Made by a program: the position numbers and the translations under genes. Below the pieces are notes generated by a model, which saw only the letters and a program-made list of their open reading frames with translations, was not told the DNA's origin and ran no database searches. From Panopea generosa (Eukaryota; Mollusca; Bivalvia; Adapedonta; Hiatellidae): a stretch of DNA of 64,000 nt. Positions 34,784 to 49,700 of the stretch are shown in pieces (the first letter of the stretch is position 1; every line of letters starts with the position of its first letter). The stretch covers positions 44,717,769-44,781,768 of the forward strand of contig CM055903.1 of assembly GCA_029582155.1 (NCBI GenBank), read 5' to 3'.

Positions 34784-37700
34784 GTAAACCATATATATAG
34801 TCAAACCTGTGTAAGCGATCACCTCTATTAAGTATCCACTTGTCTTAAGCAGTCACATTTGCTATTTCCCATTTCTATGCTTTCATAGCAAATTAACATG
34901 TATTAAGCAACAGCTTTCTTAAAAGGCCACTTTTGCTTCTTCCCTTGACTGGCTGCTTAAGACAGGTTAGAATTTGTTAAGATTTTTATGTTCTTGATAT
35001 TGAAACGTCATCATACTAAAGACTTCAGAAATAGTTGTAGTCGCTTAAATCACTTGCAAAATGCAACATTCATTATTATTAATACCTAATGCTCTACATG
35101 ACTAGTAATTTTTCATTTTTTTACTGTTTTTGAATAATTTAATGTTTATATGTCTGTGGTTTTATAGATCAATATTCTAATGCAGTAATGATTATATCAT
35201 ATAGAAGTAGGTATTATTTTAAATCTTTTGTTTAGCTTTTAATAATTTATAGTAAAAATTTACAGAAAACAGCATCCTTTGAGGGGAGATGTAAAGTTGA
35301 TGGTTCTGTGTATAAGGAGGTTATTATCAATAGATAATATAGAACTTCTATGATAATCGATGATATAATACAGAAACAACTATTTTTCAGAAATTAGGCT
35401 GCTCATAATACCCACTAGTTTGTGAGTGGGTAGATTGAGTATGAATCTTTTTTTAAAAGCAGTGTTTTTTTTTCAGCCTTTTTTATAGCTGTTATTGGGT
35501 AATATTCGCAATGGCAAATAGTATCTTTTTTTCCCAACAGAGCAGTAAAAATTCCCAGTTGAAAGCTTCAACTATTGCAGTGAAACTTGTCATACTTCCT
35601 TGATAAAATCAGCAAAGTTTTTCCCATTCTGATTTGAGTATGAAATTGCGTCTTCAATTAAATGGTCAGTTAGTTAAGCAAGTGTACAAGTTTTTATTAA
35701 GTTGAACAAAAAAATTTAACTAAAAGTTTTCCCAAATTTAATGAAAATGTCGCTAAAATTCCCAGTTCAAAGGGTATGGGTCATCTTCTCAAAATTTTTG
35801 GGAAAAACACTGAAATGATGTGCTTGGATAGCTTATCTGACTGGTTTTTTATACTATATAAAGGTACCACAGCAGTGGTCTAGTGACAGAACATCTGTCT
35901 CTCATGTGGAAGGGTGTGGGTTCCATCCCCGATTGGTTCATACTTGACTTGAAAAATGGTACTGTAAGCTTCCTGGCTTAGCGCTTAGTATTTAGAGGAT
36001 AGTTCTAGGTCTGGTCAGCCCGGTGTCAGTATAATATGACTGGGTAGGTAATCATGCCATGTGTCTGCGGCATGATGCTCCGGTGTGGCAACGCATAGAA
36101 TACTTTCTCAGGTAGACACCGTCACGATATTACTGAAAAGTTGTTAAAAATGCTGCTAAACATCATGCAACAACAATATATAATATAAAGGGAGTGCAGC
36201 TAAACATCATACAACAACAATATACAATATAAAGGGAGTGCAGCTAAACATCATACAACAACAATATACAATGTAAAGGGAGTGCAACTAAACATCATAC
36301 AACAACAATATACAATATAAAGGGAGTGCAGCTATACATCATACAACAACAATATACAGTATAAAGGGAGTGCAGCTAAACATCATACAACAACAATATA
36401 CAATATAAAGGGAGTGCAGCTAAACATCATACAACAACAATATACAATATAAAGGGAGTGCAGCTAAGCATCATACAACAACAATATACAATATAAAGGG
36501 AGTGCAGCTAAACATCATACAACAACAGTATACAATATAAAGGGAGTGCAGCTAAACATCATACAACAACAGTATACAATATAAAGGGAGTGCAGCTAAA
36601 CATCATACAACAACAATATACAATATAAAGGGAGTGCAGCTAAACATCATACAACAACAGTATACAATATAAAGGGAGTACAGCTAAACATCATACAACA
36701 ACAATATACAATATAAAGGGAGTGCAGCTAAACATCATACAACAACAATATACAATGTAAAGGAAGTGCAGCTAAACATCATACAACAACAATAAACAAT
36801 ATAAAGGGAGTGCAGCTAAACATCATACAACAACAATATACAATATAAAGGGAATGCAGCTAAACATCATACAACAACAATATACAATATAAAGGGAGTG
36901 CAGCTAAACATCATACAACAACAATATACAATATAAAGGGAGTACAGCTAAACATCATACAACAACAGTATACAATATAAAGGGAGTGCAGCTAAACATC
37001 ATACAACAACAATATACAATATAAAGGGAGTACAGCTAAACATCATACAACAACAGTATACAATATAAAGGGAGTGCAGCTAAACATCATACAACAACAA
37101 TATACAATATAAAGGGAGTACAGCTAAACATCATACAACAACAGTATACAATGTAAAGGGAGTGCAGCTAAACATCATACAACAACAGTATACAATATAA
37201 AGGGGATGCAGCTATACATCATACAACAACAATATACAATATAAAGGGAGTACAGCTAAACATCATACAACAACAATATACAATGTAAAGGGAGTGCAGC
37301 TAAACATCACAAAACAACAATATACAATATAAAGGGAGTGCAGCTATACATCATACAACAACAATATACAGTATAAAGGGAGTGCAGCTAAGCATCATAC
37401 AACAACAATATACAATATAAAGGGGATGCAGCTAAACATCATACAACAACAATATACAATATAAAGGGAGTGCAGCTTAACATAATACAACAACAATATA
37501 CAATATAAAGGGAGTGCAGCTAAACATCATACAACAACAATATACAATATAAAGGGAGTGCAGATAAACATCATACAACAACAATATACAATGTAAAGGG
37601 AGTGCAGGTAAACATCATACAACAACAATATACAATGTAAAGGGAGTGCAGCTAAACATCATACAACAACAATATACAGTATAAAGGGAGTGCAGCTAAA

Positions 37701-40700
37701 CATCATACAACAACAATATACAATATAAAGGGAGTGCAGCTAAACATCATACAACAACAATATACAGTATAAAGGGAGTGCAGCTATACATCATACAACA
37801 ACAATATACAATATAAAGGGAGTGCAGCTAAGCATCATACAACAACAATATACAATATAAAGGGAGTGCAGCTAAACATCATACAACAACAATATACAAT
37901 ATAAAGGGAGTGCAGCTAAACATCATACAACAACAATATACAATATAAAGGGAGTGCAGCTAAACATCATACAACAACAATATACAGTATAAAGGGGGTG
38001 CAGCTAAACATCATACAACAACAGTATACAATATAAAGGCAGTTCAGCTAAACATCATACAACAACAATATACAATGTAAAGGGAGTGCAGCTAAACATC
38101 ATACAACAACAATATACAATATAAAGGGAGTGCAGCTAAACATCATACAACAACAATATACAATATAAAGGGAGTGCAGCTAAACATCATACAACAACAA
38201 TATACAGTATAAAGGGGGTGCAGCTAAACATCATACAACAACAGTATACAATATAAAGGCAGTTCAGCTAAACATCATACAACAACACTATACAATGTAA
38301 AGGGAGTGCAGCTAAACATCATACAACAACAATATACAATATAAAGGGAGTGCAGCTAAACATCATACAACAACAATATACAATATAAAGGGAGTGCAGC
38401 TAAACATCATACAACAACAATATACAGTATAAAGGGAGTGCAGCTAAACATCATACAACAACAGTATACAATATAAAGGCAGTTCAGCTAAACATCATAC
38501 AACAACACTATACAATATAAAGGGAGTGCAGCTAAACATCATGCAACAACAATATACAATGTAAAGGGAGTGCACCTAAACATCATACAACAACAATATA
38601 CAATATAAAGGGAGTGCAGCTAAGCATCATACAACAACAATATACAATATAAAGGGAGTGCAGCTGAACATCATACAACAACAATATACAATATAAAGGG
38701 AGTGCAGCTAAACATCATACACCAACAATATACAATATAAAGGGAGTGCAGCTAAGCATCATACAACAACAATATACAATATGAAAGGAGTGCAGCTAAA
38801 CATCATACAACAACAATATACAATATAAAGGGAGTGCAGCTAAACATCATACAACAACAATATACAATGTAAAGGAAGTGCGGCTAAACATCGTACAACA
38901 ACAATATACAATATAAAGGGAGTGCAGCTAAACATCATACAACAGCAATATACAGTATAAAGGGAGTGCAGCTAAACATCATACAACAACAATATACAAT
39001 ATAAAGGGAGTGCAGCTAAACATCATACAACAACAATATACAGTATAAAGGGAGTGCAGCTAAACATCATAAAACAACAATATACAATGTAAAGGGAGTG
39101 CAGCTAAACATCATACAACAACAATATACAGTATAAAGGGAGTGCAGCTAAACATCATACAACAACAATATACAGTATAAAGGGAGTGCAGCTAAACATC
39201 ATACAACAACAATATACAGTATAAAGGGAGTGCAGCTAAACATCATAAAACAACAATATACAATGTAAGAGGGAGTGCAGCTAAACATCATACAACAACA
39301 ATATACAGTATAAAGGGAGTGCAGCTAAACATCATACAACAACGATATACAATATAAATGGAGTGCAGCTAAACATCATAAAACAACAATATACAATGTA
39401 AAGGGATTGCAGCTAAACACCATACAACAACAATATACAATATAAAGGGAGTGCAGCTATACATCATACAACAACAATATACAGTATAAAGGGAGTGCAG
39501 CTAAACATCATACATCAACAATATACAATATAAAGGGAATGCAGCTAAACATCATACAACAACAATATACAATATAAAGGGAGTGCAGCTAAACATCATA
39601 CAACAACAATATACAGTATAAAGGGAGTGCAGTTAAACATCATACAACAACAATAAACAATATAAAGGGAGTGCAGCTAAACATCATACAACAACACTAT
39701 ACAATATAAAGGGAGTGCAGCTAAACATCATACAACAACACTATACAATATAAAGGGAGTGCAGCTAAACATCATACAACAACAATATACAATGTGAAGG
39801 GAGTGCACCTAAACATCATACAACAACAATATACAATATAAAGGGAGTGCAGCTAAGCATCATACAACAACAATATACAATATAAAGGGAGTGCAGCTGA
39901 ACATCATACAACAACAATATACAATATAAAGGGAGTGCAGCTAAACATCATACAACAACAATATACAATATAAAGGGAGTGCAGCTAAACATCATACACC
40001 AACAATATACAATATAAAGGGAGTGCAGCTAAACATCATACAACAACAATATACAGTATAAAGGGAGTACAGCTATACATCATACAACAACAATATACAG
40101 TATAAAGGGAGTGCAGCTAAGCATCATACAACAACAATATACAATATAAAGGGAGTGCAGCTAAACATCATACAACAACAATATACAGTATAAAGGGGGT
40201 GCAGCTGAACATCATACAACAACATTATACAATATAACGGGAGTGCAGCTAAACATCATACAACAACAATATACAATATAAAGGGAGTGCAGCTGAACAT
40301 CATACAACAACAATATACAATATAAAGGGAGTGCAGCTAAACATCATACAACAACAATATAAAATATAAAGGGAGTGCAGCTAAACATCATACACCAACA
40401 ATATACAATATAAAGGGAGTGCAGCTAAGCATCATACAACAACAATATACAGTATAAAGGGAGTACAGCTATACATCATACAACAACAATATACAATATA
40501 AAGGGAGTGCAGCTAAACATCATACAACAACAATATACAGTATAAAGGGGGTGCAGCTAAACATCATACAACAACAATATACAATATAAAGGGAGTGCAG
40601 CTAAACATCATACAACAACACTATACAATATAAAGGGAGTGCAGCTAAACATCATACAACAACAATATACAATGTAAAGGGAGTGCAGCTAAACATCATA

Positions 40701-43700
40701 CAACAACAATATACAATATAAAGGGAGTGCAGCTAAACATCATACAACAACAATATACAATATAAAGGGAGTACAGCTAAACATCATACAACAACAGTAT
40801 ACAATGTAAAGGGAGTGCAGCTAAACATCATACAACAACAGTATACAATATAAAGGGGATGCAGCTATACATCATACAACAACAATATACAATATAAAGG
40901 GAGTACAGCTAAACATCATACAACAACAATATACAATGTAAAGGGAGTGCAGCTAAACATCACACAACAACAATATACAATATAAAGGGAGTGCAGCTAT
41001 ACATCATACAACAACAATATACAGTATAAAGGGAGTGCAGCTAAGCATCATACAACAACAATATACAATATAAAGGGGATGCAGCTAAACATCATACAAC
41101 AACAATATACAATATAAAGGGAGTGCAGCTTAACATCATACAACAACAATATACAATATAAAGGGAGTGCAGCTAAACATCATACAACAACAATATACAA
41201 TATAAAGGGAGTGCAGCTAAACATCATACAACAACAATATACAATGTAAAGGGAGTGCAGCTAAACATCATACAACAACAATATACAATATAAAGGGAGT
41301 GCAGCTAAACATCATACAACAACAATATACAGTATAAAAGGAGTGCAGCTAAACATCATACAACAACAATATACAATATAAAGGGAGTGCAGCTAAACAT
41401 CATACAACAACAATATACAGTATAAAGGGAGTGCAGCTATACATCATACAACAACAATATACAATATAAAGGGAGTGCAGCTAAGCATCATACAACAACA
41501 ATATACAATATAAAGGGAGTGCAGCTAAACATCATACAACAACAATATACAATATAAAGGGGGTGCAGCTAAACATCATACAACAACAATATACAATATA
41601 AAGGGAGTGCAGCTAAACATCATACAACAACAATATACAGTATAAAGGGGGTGCAGCTAAACATCATACAACAACAGTATACAATATAAAGGCAGTTCAG
41701 CTAAACATCATACAACAACACTATACAATATAAAGGGAGTGCAGCTAAACATCATACAACAACAATATACAATGTAAAGGGAGTGCACCTAAACATCATA
41801 CAACAACAATATACAATATAAAGGGAGTGCAGCTAAGCATCATACAACAACAATATACAATATAAAGGGAGTGCAGCTGAACATCATACAACAACAATAT
41901 ACAATATAAAGGGAGTGCAGCTAAACATCATACACCAACAATATACAATATAAAGGGAGTGCAGCTAAGCATCATACAACAACAATATACAATATGAAAG
42001 GAGTGCAGCTAAACATCATACAACAACAATATACAATATAAAGGGAGTGCAGCTAAACATCATACAACAACAATATACAATGTAAAGGAAGTGCGGCTAA
42101 ACATCATACAACAACAATATACAATATAAAGGGAGTGCAGCTAAACATCATACAACAGCAATATACAGTATAAAGGGAGTGCAGCTAATATCATACAACA
42201 ACAATATACAATATAAAGGGAGTGCAGCTAAACATCATACAACAACAATATACAGTATAAAGGGAGTGCAGCTAAACATCATAAAACAACAATATACAAT
42301 GTAAAGGGAGTGCAGCTAATCATCATACAACAACAATATACAGTATAAAGGGAGTGCAGCTAAACATCATACAACAACAATATACAGTATAAAGGGAGTG
42401 CAGCTAAACATCATACAACAACAATATACAGTATAAAGGGAGTGCAGCTAAACATCATAAAACAACAATATACAATGTAAAGGGAGTGCAGCTAAACATC
42501 ATACAACAACAATATACAGTATAAAGGGAGTGCAGCTAAACATCATACAACAACGATATACAATATAAAGTGAGTGCAGCTAAACATCATAAAACAACAA
42601 TATACAATGTAAAGGGATTGCAGCTAAACACCATACAACAACAATATACAATATAAAGGGAGTGCAGCTATACATCATACAACAACAATATACAGTATAA
42701 AGGGAGTGCAGCTAAACATCATACATCAACAATATACAATATAAAGGGAATGCAGCTAAACATCATACAACAACAATATACAATATAAAGGGAGTGCAGC
42801 TAAACATCATACAACAACAATATACAGTATAAAGGGAGTGCAGCTAAACATCATACAACAACAATATACAATAAAAAGGGAGTGCAGCTAAACATCATAC
42901 AACAACACTATACAATATAAAGGGAGTGCAGCTAAACATCATACAACAACACTATACAATATAAAGGGAGTGCAGCTAAACATCATACAACAACAATATA
43001 CAATGTAAAGGGAGTGCACCTAAGCATCATACAACAACAATATACAATATAAAGGGAGTGCAGCTAAGCATCATACAACAACAATATACAATATAAAGGG
43101 AGTGCAGCTGAACATCATACAACAACAATATACAATATAAAGGGAGTGCAGCTAAACATCATACAACAACAATATACAATATAAAGGGAGTGCAGCTAAA
43201 CACCATACACCAACAATATACAATATAAAGGGAGTGCAGCTAAACATCATACAACAACAATATACAGTATAAAGGGAGTACAGCTATACATCATACAACA
43301 ACAATATACAATATAAAGGGAGTGCAGCTAAGCATCATACAACAACAATATACAATATAAAGGGAGTGCAGCTAAACATCATATAACAACAATATACAAT
43401 ATAAAGGGAGTGCAGCTAAACATCATACAACAACAATATACAGTATAAAGGGGGTGCAGCTAAACATCATACAACAACAATATACAATATAAAGGGAGTG
43501 CAGTTAAACATCATACAACAACAATATACAATATAAAGGGAGTGCAGCTGAACATCATACAACAACAATATACAATATAAAGGGAGTGCAGCTCAACATC
43601 ATACAACAACAATATACAATATAAAGGGAGTGCAGCTAAACATCATACACCAACAATATACAATATAAAGGGAGTGCAGCTAAACATCATACAACAACAA

Positions 43701-46700
43701 TATACAGTATAAAGGGAGTACCGCTATACATCATACAACAACAATATACAATATAAAGGGAGTGCAGCTAAGCATCATACAACAACAATATACAATATAA
43801 AGGGAGTGCAGCTAAACATCATACAACAACAATATACAATATAAAGGGAGTGCAGCTAAACATCATACAACAACAATATACAGTATAAAGGGGTGCAGCT
43901 AAACATCATACAACAACAATATACAATATAAAGGGAGTGCAGCTAAACATCATACAACAACACTATACAATATAAAGGGAGTGCAGTTAAACATCATACA
44001 ACAACAATATACAATGTAAAGGGAGTGCACCTAAACATCATACAACAACAATATACAATATAAAGGGAGTGCAGCTAAGCATCATACAACAACAATATAC
44101 AATATAAAGGGAGTGCAGCTGAACATCATACAACAACAATATACAATATAAAGGGAGTGCAGCTGAACATCATACAACAACAATATACAATATAAAGGGA
44201 GTGCAGCTAAACATCATACACCAACAATATACAATATAAAGGGAGTGCAGCTAAGCATCATTCAACAACAGTATACAGTATAAAAGGAGTGCAGCTAAAC
44301 ATCATACAACAACAATATACAATATAAAGGGAGTGCAGCTAACATCATACAACAACAATATACAGTATAAAGGGAGTGCAACTAAACATCATGCAACAGC
44401 AATATACAATATAAAGGGAGTGCAGCTAAACATCATACAACAACAATATACAGTATAAAGGGAGTACAGCTATACATCATACAACAACACTATACAATAT
44501 AAAGGGAGTGCAGCTAAACATCATACAACAACAATATACAATGTAAAGGGAGTGCACCTAAACATCATACAACAACAATATACAATATAAAGGGAGTGCA
44601 GCTAAGCATCATACAACAACAATATACAATATAAAGGGAGTGCAGCTGAACATCATACAACAACAATATACAATATAAAGGGAGTGCAGCTAAACATCAT
44701 ACACCAACAATATACAATATAAAGGGAGTGCAGCTAAGCATCATTCAACAACAGTATACAGTATAAAAGGAGTGCAGCTAAACATCATACAACAACAATA
44801 TACAATATAAAGGGAGTGCAGCTAACATCATACAACAACAATATACAGTATAAAGGGAGTGCAGCTAAACATCATGCAACAACAATATACAATATAAAGG
44901 GAGTGCAGCTAAACATCATACAACAACAATATACAATATAAAGGGAGTGCAGCTAAGCATCATACAACAACAATATACAATATAAAGGGAGTGCAGCTAA
45001 ACATCATACAACAACAATATACAATATAAAGGGAGTGCAGTTAAACATCATACAACAACAATATACAGTATAAAGGGGGTGCAGCTAAACATCATACAAC
45101 AACGATATACAATATAAAGGGAGTTCAGCTAAACATCATACAACAACAATATACAATATAAAGGGAGTGCAGCTAAACATCATACAACAACAATATACAA
45201 TGTAAAGGGAGTGCACCTAAACATCATACAACAACAATATACAATATAAAGGGAGTGCAGCTAAGCATCATACAACAACAATATACAATATAAAGGGAGT
45301 GCAGCTGAACATCATACAACAGCAATATACAATGTAAAGGGAGTGCAGCTAAACATCATACAACAACAATATACAATATAAAGGGAGTGCAGCTAAGCAT
45401 CATACAACAACAATATACAATATAAAGGGATTGCAGCTAAACATCATACAACAACAATATACAATATAAAGGGAGTGCAGCTAAACATCATACAACAACA
45501 ATATACAATGTAAAGGAAGTGCAGCTAAACATCATACAACAACAATATACAATATAAAGGGAGTGCAGCTAAACATCATACAACAGCAATATACAGTATA
45601 AAGGGAGTGCAGCTAAACATCATACAACAACAATATACAGTATAAAGGGAGTGCAGCTAAACATCATACAACAACAATATACAATATAAAGGGAGTGCAG
45701 CTAAACATCATACAAGAACACTATACAATATAAAGGGAGTGCAGCTAAACATCATACAACAACACTATACAATATAAAGGGAGTGCAGCTAATCATCATA
45801 CAACAACAATATACAATATAAAGGGGGTGCAGCTAAACATCATACAACAACAATATACAGTATAAAGGGAGTGCAGCTAAACATCATACAACAACAATAT
45901 ACAATATAAAGGGAGTGCAGCTAAACATCATACAACAACAATATACAGTATAAAGGGAGTTCAGCTAAACATCATACAACAACAATATACAGTATAAAGG
46001 GAGTGCAGCTAAACATCATACAACAACAATATACAGTATAAAGGGAGTGCAGCTAAACATCATACAACAACAATATACAGTATAAAGGGAGTGCAGCTAA
46101 ACATCATACAACAACAATATACAGTATAAAGGGAGTGCAGTTTAACATCATACAACAACAAAATACAATATAAAGGGAGTGCAGCTAAACATCATACAAC
46201 AACAATATACAGTATAAAGGGAGTGCAGCTAAACATCATACAACAACAATATACAGTATAAAGGGAGTGCAGCTAAACATCATACAACAACAATATACAG
46301 TATAAAGGTAGTGCAGCTAAACATCATACAACAACAATATACAATATAAAGGGAGTGCAGCTAAACATCATACAACAACAATATACAATATAAAGGGAGT
46401 GCAGCTAAACATCATACAACAACAATATACAATATAAAGGGAGTGCAGCTAAACATCATACAACAACAATATACAATATAAAGGGAGTGCAGCTAAACAT
46501 CATACAACAACAATATACAGTATAAAGGGAGTGCAGCTAAACATCATACAACAACAATATACAGTATAAAGGGAGTGCAGCTATACATCATACAACAACA
46601 ATATACAATATAAAGGGAGTGCAGCATGATAGATTAATAGATAGATATATGTACATGTTCCTTTAACAAAAAAGTGACAGGGCAGTGGTTGATGGCTTTT

Positions 46701-49700
46701 CACACAAGATCTTTGGGTATGATCAGACCCTTTCAAAAACATCACCCATTACTGATTCTCATACAGAGAAATCAGACTCCAGAGTGATTCATAAAAGTTC
46801 TGAGTTTACTTTGCTATCAAGCTTATATATAAATAAGTATAAACAAAGATTCCATATTTTTCTTTGTTTTGTGAATATTTCAGTATGATCACCTGCAGTT
46901 CCCTGGAGTTGTACCAAGAACATTTATGGGGCCAATATTTGTGGGACTTGCTGCAGCCCCCTATGTCACCTTGTTGAACTTTCTACAAGTACAGAAGGTG
47001 TGGATTCAATTTTTTGGTGAGATTACCATTTTTTTATATGCAATAGAAACTATGAGAAGCTGCTTGGATTTACAATTAAAATGTTGGAAAAAAGCAGTTT
47101 GACAATTGTTGAATAACAAAGCTAGCATATTGATATGAAAAATAACCTAATTTCACATTAATATGTTCACTATAAACATGATCTATTTATATAGGTTATG
47201 TTTAAATATTTGTGTACATTAAACCTATTTCAATAAAATGTATACATCATGGTTAATCATTGCTCTGATTCCTTATAAAATACCAATTAGCTCAGTCGGT
47301 AGCACGTCTGACTAACAGACTAGGGGTTGTAAGTTTAAATCCCCAACCAGCCGCAGTCTCAGTGATGATTGATATACAACATTGCGTATCAATTTCATTC
47401 ATCACCCACTGCTGATACAAGTGGGAAAGTTATCAGTTACTTGCAGAAATGATGTGCTCGACTACTGGTTATTCTTCCAGGATCCTGAAACAGTGTTTAG
47501 GTGAAATAAGTGTACTTGGTTTTCTTTAATAACAACTATGCGCTTCACATTTTACTCAGCACAGTTTGAATTTTACCGGCATATTTCACTGAAAACATGG
47601 TATTTTTCTTATAAATTTCACAATTTGCTTTATATTTTTGTGAAGTATATGCGCGCCTTAAGGCACACATCATAATTTGTGAACGTTTTCACAATTGTAT
47701 TAATTTTTATTGTGATTTTTCCACACTTCCATGTTTTTATCATCGTAATCGTTTGACATCTTCACATTATCATCATTATTTTTTCATTTTCATCCCCTGA
47801 AGAAGGAATAATATATATTCCGAAAGCGCTCGGGTTTTTTTAAATAATTTTAAAGAATTCAGTATTGTTTAGATGTATTAATTAATTTTTAATAATTAAT
47901 TTATTATCTCTCCCATATATATATACACTTACAGCATGGTAAATTAAGTAGCTTTTTATTGATGCATGTATTGATATTATTTATCAGATAAGAACATAGG
48001 TGAAAGTTCAAGGTGAATAAATGATAAATCATGAAAATCAGTTTTAAGATTTGTTAACTGGTAGTCTATGATGTACAGCATTTACATAATACATACTAAA
48101 ACTTATTCAGAATTCACCCTTACCAGTAAGGTGCTGCAGTATATCAGGATTTTTCAAAAATTTAGAAAGGGATTTCCTAACTTGGTGGCATATAGTAATC
48201 GCAGCGTCCGTCCGTCCGTCTTTCCGTCCGTCCTTCCGTCTGTCCTTCTGTCCGTCCTTCCGTCCGGTATTTCATTTCCGGCCTGTAACTTTGTCATGCA
48301 TAGATGGATTTGTTGAAACTTGCTACAAATGATCAACATAACATGACGATGTGTCGTGAGTAAGACCCACACCCGTACCTCAAAGGTCAAGGTCACAATT
48401 TGACTTTGTTTGACAACACTTTGAGTTTGTGTGAGATTTCGTTTCTGGCCTGTAACTTTGTCATGCATAGATGGATTTTGTTGATACTTGCTACAAATGA
48501 TCAACATAACATGACGACGTGTCGCGAGTAAGACCCACACCCGTACCTCAAAGGTCAAGGTCACAATTTGACTTTGTTTGACAACACTTTTGAGTTTGTG
48601 TGAGATTTCATTTCCGGCCTGTAACTTTGTCATGCATAGATAGATTTTGTTGATACTTGCTACAAATGATCAACATAACATGATGACGTGTTGCGAGTAA
48701 GACCCACACCCGTACCTCAAAGGTCAAGGTCACAATTTGACTTTGTTTGACAACACTTTGAGTTTGTGTGAGATTTCGTTTCCGGCCTGTAACTTTGTCA
48801 TGCATAGATGAATTTTAATTAAAATAGCTACAAACGATCAACATAACATGATGTCATGTCACGAGTAAGACCCACACCCATACCTCAAAGGTCAAGATCA
48901 CAATTTGAGTTTGTTTGACAACACTTTGAGATTGTGTGAGATTTTGTGTCCGGTCTGTAACTTGGTCACGCATAGATGGGTTTTATAAATACTTGCTACA
49001 AATGATCAACATGACATGACGATGTGTCGCAAGTAAGACCCATACCCATACTTCAAAGGTCAAGGTCACACTTTGAGTTTGTTTGACAACACTTTCAGTC
49101 TGTTTGAGATTTCGTGTCTGGCCTGTAACTTTGTCATGCATAGATGGATTTTGTTAATACTAGCTACAAATGACCGACATAACATGACGATGTGTTGCGC
49201 GTTACACCCAGAATAGCACTTCAAAGGTCAAGGTCACAATTTAACTTTGGTTGATGACACTTTCAGTCTGATTGAGATTTTGTGTCCGGTCTGAAACTTT
49301 GTCACCTATGGATAAATTTCAAAAACACTTGGCTCAATTCATCAGCATGACATTACAAAGTGTCACATGTAAGACCCACATGCATACCTCAAAGGTCAAG
49401 GTCACACTTTGAGTTTGTTTGACAACACTTTCAGTCTGTGTGAGATTTCTTGTCCGATCTATAACTTTGTCATCTATGGATATATTTTGAAAACACTAGG
49501 CTCAGTTGATAAACATGACATAATTAAGTGTCGCATGTAAGACCCAGAACCTTTCCTCAAAGGTCAAGGTCACACTTTAAATTTGTTTGATACTGTGTGT
49601 CTGGTCTGTGACTTTGCCTTTAACTTGGCTCAATTTATCAAGATGACATGACGACGTATCAAGTAAGACCTAGACCCATACCTCAAAGGTCAAGGTCACA

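Noticed and set aside
36151..46625. 44-bp array as a coding or CRISPR-like repeat
   Set aside because: No long frame exists, no spacers are present, and the array lies wholly inside an intron with intact exons on both sides.
48154..48805. Frames of 159 and 65 codons on the minus strand
   Set aside because: They follow the 168-bp repeat units ([21 protein letters not shown] repeated) and have no independent support.
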